Source of the DNA: Gigaspora rosea
Lineage: Eukaryota; Glomeromycota; Glomeromycetes; Diversisporales; Gigasporaceae
Direction: 5' to 3'
Length of the DNA: 64,000 bases
Assembly: GCA_003550325.1 (NCBI GenBank)
Contig: QKWP01000116.1
Span: forward strand, 167,575 to 231,574
Shown here piece after piece: positions 57,667 to 64,000 of the stretch (positions are counted from its first letter, which is position 1; each line of letters opens with the position of its first letter). Both the position numbers and the translations under genes were made by a program. The notes under the pieces are model-generated. The model saw only the letters and a program-made list of their open reading frames with translations. It was not told the origin of the DNA and made no database searches.

Positions 57667-58201
57667 AGAACCCTGGACATCTAGTATAGAGATTATATGG
57701 GGTCTTTGCCTTGAAAATGACTTTATAGAACTATGTAAATCTTATAGATAAAAATTAAAGTTTCTAGCCACACAGTAATCCAATTCAAATAAACTTTTTT
57801 TATTTTGTAAAACTCACTAAGCTCTACAAAATAAAAAAAGTTTATTTGAATTGGATTACTGGATGGCTAGATATTTTTATTTTTATTCATAAGATCTACA
57901 TAGTCCTATAAGGTCATTTTCAAGGCAAAGACCCTATATGTTATGCATTTTAGCAAAACCTTATAAAATTTAAAAAGTAAAAAAACATTTTTTGGCAATT
58001 ATCTTGGCATTCAGTGATCCAATTTGACTAAACTTTTTTTCAAATAAAGCACTTAGTGAGCACATCTAACAAAAAAAAGTTCATTTAACTCTAGTTATAG
58101 GTCAAAAGTATTTAAAAAAATGTAGTTTAGTTAGTTTTAGCAAATTAGATCAAAATTGGCCAAGACCCAGTTATAACCTATATGAGAAATATCTGGGTTC
58201 T
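57667..58201. mobile_element. Non-autonomous hAT-type element R2
   Basis: Ends AGAACCCTGGACATCT and inverted AGAACCCAGATATTTC, flanked by a perfect 8-bp duplication ATATTAAT (57659-57666 and 58202-58209). Homologous to R1 (23529-24458). A palindromic element at 57700-57934 is inserted near its left end. Confidence 0.85.
57700..57934. mobile_element. Foldback element in R2
   Basis: An almost complete 235-bp palindrome: GGGTCTTTGCCTTGAAAATG and its inverse, with arms of about 108 bp and a short loop. It is flanked by TATATG on both sides (57694-57699, 57935-57940). R1 has the unoccupied sequence (CATACATTATGCATTTTAGC near 23566). Confidence 0.85.
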
Positions 58202-58400
58202 ATATTAATAAAAATAATAGTTTATTACTTTATATAGTGTACATAATTTTATACTTAATGTTTTCAAAAAAAAATTAATAGAGAATATTTTAAATTTGTA
58301 AATATTCTTAAATAAAAAGTAATGTTCTTATAAAAACATGAAAACATAAGATTTTCAATACTAATATAGTCCCAAAGATGGCATGTACCTACATCATCCT
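58202..58400. other. Spacer with a decayed TTCTTATAAAAAC repeat
   Basis: Resembles, weakly, the interior of 23803-24425 (TGTTCTTATAAAAACATGAA). No element ends could be set. Confidence 0.4.
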
Positions 58401-58712
58401 TTTTTTACTAAGTTAATAATATATATTAATTAATTGAAATTTGTAAAGCTCATTGAAATATATCTAACAGTAGCTAGATTATTCAAATTGGCCTAGTAGA
58501 TAGCAAGATATTATTAAAAAATGATTGGCTAACTATAAAATTTTTATATAAACAAATATTATTTATATAAAGATTTTATATAGTTGGCCAATTATTTTTA
58601 ATGATAACTTACCACCCATTAGGCCAATTTGGTATTTAACTATTATTAGACACATTTTGATAAGCTTTACAACTTTCAATTAATTAATATATATAATTAA
58701 CTTAGTAAAAAA
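58400..58712. repeat. Long imperfect palindrome, about 310 bp
   Basis: TTTTTTACTAAGTTAATAAT on the left and its inverse at the right. The arms match for about 150 bp, including TTAATTAATTGAAATTTGTA and CAAATTGGCCTA, with an AT-rich centre. It is probably a foldback element; its target duplication was not resolved. Confidence 0.7.
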
Positions 58713-58731
58713 GTTTTAAATGGATGTATAA

Positions 58732-58903
58732 AGAATCCTGAAATATATATAAATAGGTCAGGTTTATTATAAAATTACTAAAAATAGAAGATTTGCAAAA
58801 AATCTTAAAAATAAGCAAAAAATTACTATAAATAGAAAGAATCTGTATAAAAAACCCAAAAATAAGTAAACTAATATCTGATCTATATATATTTCAGAGT
58901 TCT
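58732..58903. mobile_element. hAT-type MITE, AGGACCC family, copy 3 (inverted, diverged)
   Basis: Ends AGAATCCTGAAATATATATA and inverted AGAACTCTGAAATATATATA. It has the same interior as copies 1 and 2 in reverse. The flanks ATGTATAA and ATGCATGG agree apart from three transitions. Confidence 0.7.
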
Positions 58904-59394
58904 ATGCATGGCACCTTTGAACCTATAGTAATTTTTATATGTAATCTAATTATATTTTACTAGAATCATTTTTCATATGACTAGCAGATCATCAATTAAT
59001 GCTATTGGTTCACAATAGATTTATTCATACAAATATAATTATAAGGTTTTATCAAAATTTTCTTATGCTTGTATATGCTATATTATTTGTACTCTCATAT
59101 AAAGCAAAATCTTATTAAAACTCAATTAATGCAAACAATAGGCAAAAAAAAATATTTTAAAAAAATCAAATAATTTTAATAAAAATATTTTTGCTATTAA
59201 AATAGCTAATTAAAAAAAAAGTATTGCTAATCTTAACCAGGATGAAATTTCTCTGTTACATAATCTGCATATCTGCCAATAATATTGCATGATTGATTTT
59301 ATATAAAATTTTTATAATTTATTTATTTATTATTAATGATTATAGTAATTTAATTTATTGTATTAAATTTATTATATTCATTATATACATAACC
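58904..59394. other. AT-rich spacer with a dispersed repeat
   Basis: The stretch at 59095-59230 (AAAGCAAAATCTTATTAAAA, AATTAATGCAAACAATAGGC) has diverged relatives at about 60236-60362 and 60417-60500. No gene. Confidence 0.45.
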
Positions 59395-59700
59395 ACCTAC
59401 CACTAATCTTTTTAAACACCTTACTCTTATCCTAAATTCTAACTATATACCTATTTACTCTTATTCTAACTCTAAACTACATTCCTATTTACCTTATCCT
59501 AACTTCTAACCTGTATTCTAATTTATCCTTTACCTACTACTAATTCTTTTTAAATACCTTATCCTTACTCTAAATTCTAACTACATACCTACCATAACTC
59601 TAAACACATTTCTATTTACCTTTACTCTAACTTCTAACCTGTGTTCTAATTTATCCTATCCTAACTATTAACCTACATCCCATATATCTAACCCAACTGT
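59395..59700. repeat. Pyrimidine-rich tandem repeat
   Basis: Two units of about 130 bp (59395-59530 and 59532-59660) are built of TATCCTAAATTCTAACTA-like phrases. The strand has almost no G. It may derive from telomere-like CCTAAC repeats. Confidence 0.6.
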
Positions 59701-60518
59701 TTGGGTATCAAAATGATATTATGATTCTAGAACAACAGTACTAAAGCAATGCTCTGAATTAGTGTACCAACATATAACATCATCAAGCAATGCGCTAATA
59801 TACGACAAAACCAAGCTATTGCACAAAATAAGCTGTTAGTAAAGAATAAACTAAATGGCAATGTGAAACTAATAACAATACTAACAATTATAAAGGCATC
59901 AGTATACGAATGAAAACACTAGTACAACAACATATGAACGAAAGCATCAATATTTGGTTGTGACTTTATTTGTTAACTTTTTGAAACAGATACTAATTAT
60001 TATTTACAAATATAACTAATTTTTTTACAATATTTTCAAACCTTACCTACAGTAATGTAAATTGGATTTACACAGTAGGCGTAGCACACATAAATTTAAA
60101 TTTGTATGTATATTAGAGCTCCCAATATATATAATGCATGTATAAATTTTTTTGTACATTTTTTTTTGCATTTGTGCGAATAAAAAATTTTTTGAATTTA
60201 TAACACTGCTTATCTGTATATGCCAGTAAGATTTGTAGTCTCTTATTAAAGCAAAATTTGTTGAAATCTGATTAATGCTTGAGATAGCCAAAGAAAAAAA
60301 ATGAGAAATGTTAATAAAATAATTTTAGCAATTAGAATAGTTTATTGAAAAAAATAATATGCACCTTTTATAATTTTTAAAACAATAAATACTTGTATAT
60401 TATTAATATATCTGTATTCTCTAATTCTTATAATAAAGCAGAATCTTAGTTAATACTCAATTGATACAAGCAATAGCCAAAAGAAAATAAAAAAAATAAT
60501 TAACAAATATGAGTATTA
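59701..60518. other. Intergenic, nothing recognised
   Basis: Ordinary AT-rich sequence, apart from the dispersed repeat copies noted at 60236-60362 and 60417-60500. The 82-codon frame at 60043-60291 has no recognisable content. Confidence 0.45.
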
Positions 60519-60526
60519 TATATTTA

Positions 60527-61350
60527 GGGTACTGCTATTTACACCATGGTTTTTGCTATTTGCACCATGGATTTCGTGTAATAGTAGATCAACAATCAAC
60601 ATTTTCTATTTACACTATGGTAATATAAGTTGCACCAATAAAAACTCGCTTTTTTTTGTAGATTAACAGTTATTGGCGCCGTCAATGTCATGTAACATTA
60701 CACAAATCTTCTTTTGGTAGCCTAATCTAATACGGGCCAACCCTAACACTAAATTTATAATGCGGACAAACCCTTACCCTAATTTTTTAAGGCCTTAACA
60801 TAATGCGGGCCAGATTTTTGCAATTTTGTGTAACCTTGGACTATATTCATGTTGCACCAATAAAAACTCGCCTTTTTTTGTAGATTAATAGTTATTCGCG
60901 CTGTTAATGTCGTGTAACGTTACACAAGTCTTGTTTTGGTAATCTAGTAGGCCTGCTAACCTAATTTTATAATGCGGGCCAACCCTAACCCTAATTTTAT
61001 AATGCGGGCCAACCCTTACCCTAATTTTATAATGCGGGCCAACCCTTACCCTAATTTTTTAAGGCCTTAAAAAATTAGGGTAAGGGTTGGCCCGAATTAT
61101 AAAATTAGGGTTAGGGTTGTCCCGCATTATAAAATTAGGTTGGCAGGTCTACTAGATTACCAAAACAAGACTTGTGTAACGTTACACGACATTAACAGCG
61201 CGAAATAACTATTAATCTACAAAAAAGGCGAGTTTTTATTGGTGCAACTTATATTACCATGGTGTAAATAGAAAAGGTTGATTGATGATCTACTGTTACA
61301 CGAAATCCATGGTGCAAATAGCAAAAACCATGGTGTAAATAGCAGTACCC
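60527..61350. mobile_element. hAT-type foldback element with telomere-like centre (824 bp)
   Basis: It is flanked by a perfect 8-bp duplication TATATTTA (60519-60526 and 61351-61358). Ends GGGTACTGCTATTTACACCA and its inverse. The left arm is partly duplicated (GTTGCACCAATAAAAACTCG at 60633 and 60852). The arms meet at AATTTTTTAAGGCCTTAAAAAATT near 61042-61066. Around the centre, TATAATGCGGGCCAACCCTA units repeat. No reading frame. Confidence 0.92.
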
Positions 61351-61358
61351 TATATTTA

Positions 61359-62190
61359 TACTATTAATTAATTGATTATCACTTACTTTTGTAATTTAAT
61401 TAAGAATCAGGATCTATAAATAATTTTTATTAAGTTTATTTGAGGTAATAAATAATAAAGCTAAATTATTATAAAGTCATTTGGTTTTTATTTCCTAATT
61501 TACTCAACATATCGGTTGATTTTCGGAATACCCTAAAAATTTTGGGGTTCAAATAATATTACATAACAGATAATGATCTGCATATATATATATATATCAG
61601 ATATATTTGATTGATACTGTTTAAAATTCTAAGCCAATTGAAAGTAACCTAGGACGCAAGGAGCGGAGTGATATACCAGGAACGGAGTGATATTGAAAAT
61701 TCACGAAGTGTATGGGCGTATATCCGCAAAATCTTGCATATTATTGGATTATGCATGAGGCGAAGCAAAGGTGTGAATGCATATTGAGAGGATCGCATGT
61801 TGCACCTTCACCGAGCATGTGTAGTACTTTCTTCTATATCCGGACAATATCTGCCCATCTGAATTCCTGTTTATCCTGTTAACGTGACTAGTACTTAAGA
61901 TATATCTAACTGTTAAAAAAAAAATAATAACAATGCGATTGTCCGTAGAATGAGATTACGCTATAACAACCGATAGTAAAAATGTGCTTTTTTGACGTAA
62001 ATATCGGTGGCCTGATGCAAATTTGCATATCTATTCACTCAATATTTGACATTTTTCGTTTTTTTTTCGTAGGATTTTTTATTGGGCTGATTAAATGATA
62101 ATCTCTGATTATCAAAGATGAGAACGAAAGAATTTGTTAATCATTTTAACGCAACTCTTTTAAAATTATGAAATGTAATTTTTCCAAATT
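61359..62190. other. Mixed-composition intergenic
   Basis: The stretch 61640-61900 has higher G+C and no match elsewhere in the window. No frame or RNA fold could be supported. Confidence 0.4.
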
Positions 62191-62192
62191 TG

Positions 62193-63605
62193 CTTCTGTT
62201 TTTGATTACCTAATATATGCCAACTATTTTGAGCGAAAAAATAGTTAAAAAAAAGTCAATCAAATGTTTCCCGAATTTGAAAGCATTTTGTATATGGTCT
62301 TAAGTTCAAGAACAAGTGCAAGAACAAGAACAATAGCTCCGCAATAGATAAAAAATAATTCATGATATTAATAAAAATATTGAATATATTAACTAGTACT
62401 AAGAATAAATTACAACCCACCAAAGATTTAGATGATTGATTTCTAGATTTTTCCATTTTTCGTAAATTTTTGGTCGGAATTTTTGCCGTCCAGATTATTT
62501 GATAATTACTAATTTCCTCACGATTTTTGTAGTTCGTAGTTTTATGATCAAGTTATTATGCTTTAACGCTAAAATAATGTAGCAATATTATAGGCTTTGA
62601 CGCTTTTGATTGGATTTACAATCCGTGATTAAAAACGTTAAGACTAAAATATCAATGAGCAAGTTATGATCAAGAATGTTATCACAATTCAAATTCTAGC
62701 AATTGTATGATAGTACCAAATCAACCTTAACCACATATAGTATTGTGTATCGATTTGTAACAAAATTCTTTACGGGAAGAATCCGGTTATGAGATCCATG
62801 AATTAGCGATCATGTTTATGTATGATCGACAATCAATTGAAGCTATACTGTTTTAGTATTATTATTGTTAAAGCCACATTATGAAAAGTGCGTATACATA
62901 CTAACGCAAGATTAGCATGATAGCATGATGCAATATAGTAGGTTCCTGAAAATGTGCTCTTTTCCTATCCTAATACCGGTACGATCACGTTTCTTGTGTA
63001 CCAATAAATTTGATGTTCAATATGCTGATTTTTGCAAAATCCTTTTTTTGGTATAAGCGAAATTTTCAAATTTGCTTCTGTTGTTTGATTACCTAATGTA
63101 TACCAACTATTTTATGCGAAAAAATATCTAAAAAAAAGTCAATCAAATGCTTCTGAATTTGAAAGCGGGTTGTATTATGGTCTTAAGTTCAAGAACAAGT
63201 ACAAGAAAAATCAATAGCTTCGCAATAGATAAAAAAGTTCATGATATTAATAAAAAATAATGAATATATTGGCAAATGCTAAGAAACAATTACATTCCGC
63301 TAAAGGTTTAGATGATTGATTTCTGAATTTTTTCTTTTTTCGTATTTGATAATTACTAATTTTCTAGTTCGTAGTTTTATGTCGATCTACCAACCGATAA
63401 AATAATGGTTATATCGATCAGTGTGCTAAAACTAATGTAGCGTTATTATGCTTTAACGCTTTTGGTTGGTCATACAATCCGTGATCAAAAATGTTGACTA
63501 AAATACGATGAAAAAGTTATGATCAAGAATGCGTCACAATTTAAATTCTAGCAATTGTATCGTAAATAGTACCAAATCAACCTTAACCATATACAGTATT
63601 GGTAT
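62193..63605. repeat. Two diverged direct copies of a 560-580-bp segment
   Basis: 62193-62755 and 63068-63605 align collinearly (offset about 875). Examples are CAAATTTGCTTCTGTT, AAGTCAATCAAATG, GGTCTTAAGTTCAAGAACAA, GATGATTGATTTCT and CAATTGTAT ... ACCAAATCAACCTTAACC. Copy-specific indels are common, and neither copy has an open frame. Confidence 0.8.
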
Positions 63606-63621
63606 CGATTTAACATTTTAC

Positions 63622-63947
63622 TTATTTGCGCGGGTAACACAAACCAAAAAAGGAAATCCGATTTTGTAAATAAACTAGGTGCGTGAAATAAAAATTTAGG
63701 GTTAGGGCCTTAACTTTAGAGGCTATAGGGTTAGAGTGATGCTTAATATAAGTAAAATTTCTTTCCTATCATTTTTAATTAGTGCACCAAGATCGATTTA
63801 AACATTAGTTTTTACGTATTTTCGCTTTTTTCTTCTTTTACGCGTGTTCGAATTCTTCGTCGGGCTGATCCGGAATAGTCAAAATTTGCACTCTCCGATT
63901 GGCTATTTCCTCTCCAGGTGCTTGTATTACCCGCGCAAATAAGTGAA
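63622..63947. mobile_element. MITE with CTTATTTGCGCGGGTAA termini
   Basis: CTTATTTGCGCGGGTAACAC on the left and inverted CACTTATTTGCGCGGGTAAT on the right. The interior has TTAGGGTTAGGGCC, TTTTTAATTAGTGCACCAAG and CTCCGATTGGCT, reminiscent of the core-sharing MITE group and of 55557-55778. Confidence 0.7.
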
Positions 63948-64000
63948 TGCTCGATTTAACAAATTCTATAAAGCATTGCATGCATGTGATACATTTGGAA

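Noticed and set aside
60955..61140. CCCTAA repeats as a possible internal telomere or chromosome end
   Set aside because: They sit symmetrically inside a foldback element with perfect target duplications, so they belong to the element.

Overview
The window looks like nuclear DNA of a filamentous fungus, most likely an arbuscular mycorrhizal fungus (Glomeromycotina, Rhizophagus-like). This is inference. It rests on the very high A+T content, short GT...AG introns, and the style of the decayed hAT, MULE, Helitron and DIRS proteins, which resemble families I know from that group. No rRNA, free-standing tRNA, CRISPR or housekeeping gene was seen. Almost everything recognisable is mobile DNA, most of it broken.

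Layout. 1-690: unclassified flank. 690-11727: a stack of nested transposons. A short hAT relic (698-11719) contains a DIRS/PAT-like tyrosine-recombinase retrotransposon (1541-11573, coding on the minus strand). A terminal repeat of that element is split by a full-length hAT element (2059-6926, decayed minus-strand transposase), and the hAT holds a 337-bp MITE (2682-3018). The hAT-type insertions keep 8-bp target duplications and the MITE a 9-bp one. 11.9-14.2 kb: two MITEs and a frameshifted F-box-like relic. 15.6-16.5 and 56.1-57.2 kb: two copies of a long, tRNA-headed, poly(A)-tailed retroposon. 19.8-23.3 kb: pogo-like inverted termini and a large inverted repeat. 23.3-26.3 kb: tandem units, each followed by a different insertion, then paired inverted minisatellites.

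27.7-32.3 kb (minus strand) carries the only gene that can be read nearly intact: about nine exons and 1,227 codons, with Cys/His clusters, a DDE-like acidic triad and a repeat-bearing C-terminus. One assembly artefact (a single N inside a 92-bp false duplication) breaks its first exon. 33.4-36.7 kb is a decayed Helitron Rep region. 37.0-41.1 kb holds tandem and satellite-like repeats and MITEs.

41.4-48.0 kb is a duplicated block carrying a MULE-like transposase relic. The copies are separated by a dense array of perfect hairpins (44041-44358) and a 652-bp assembly gap (44359-45010). 49.7-55.8 kb contains several palindromic element families and a 325-bp satellite in which every unit is two back-to-back palindromes. 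57.6-61.4 kb holds hAT-type non-autonomous elements and long foldback palindromes, including an 824-bp foldback with telomere-like repeats at its centre. 62.2-63.9 kb contains a diverged direct repeat and a MITE.

The strongest candidates for undescribed biology are the multi-exon DDE-like gene, the hairpin array beside the gap, the two-palindrome satellite, the MITE group that shares a core under different termini, and the covarying hairpins in the DIRS element.
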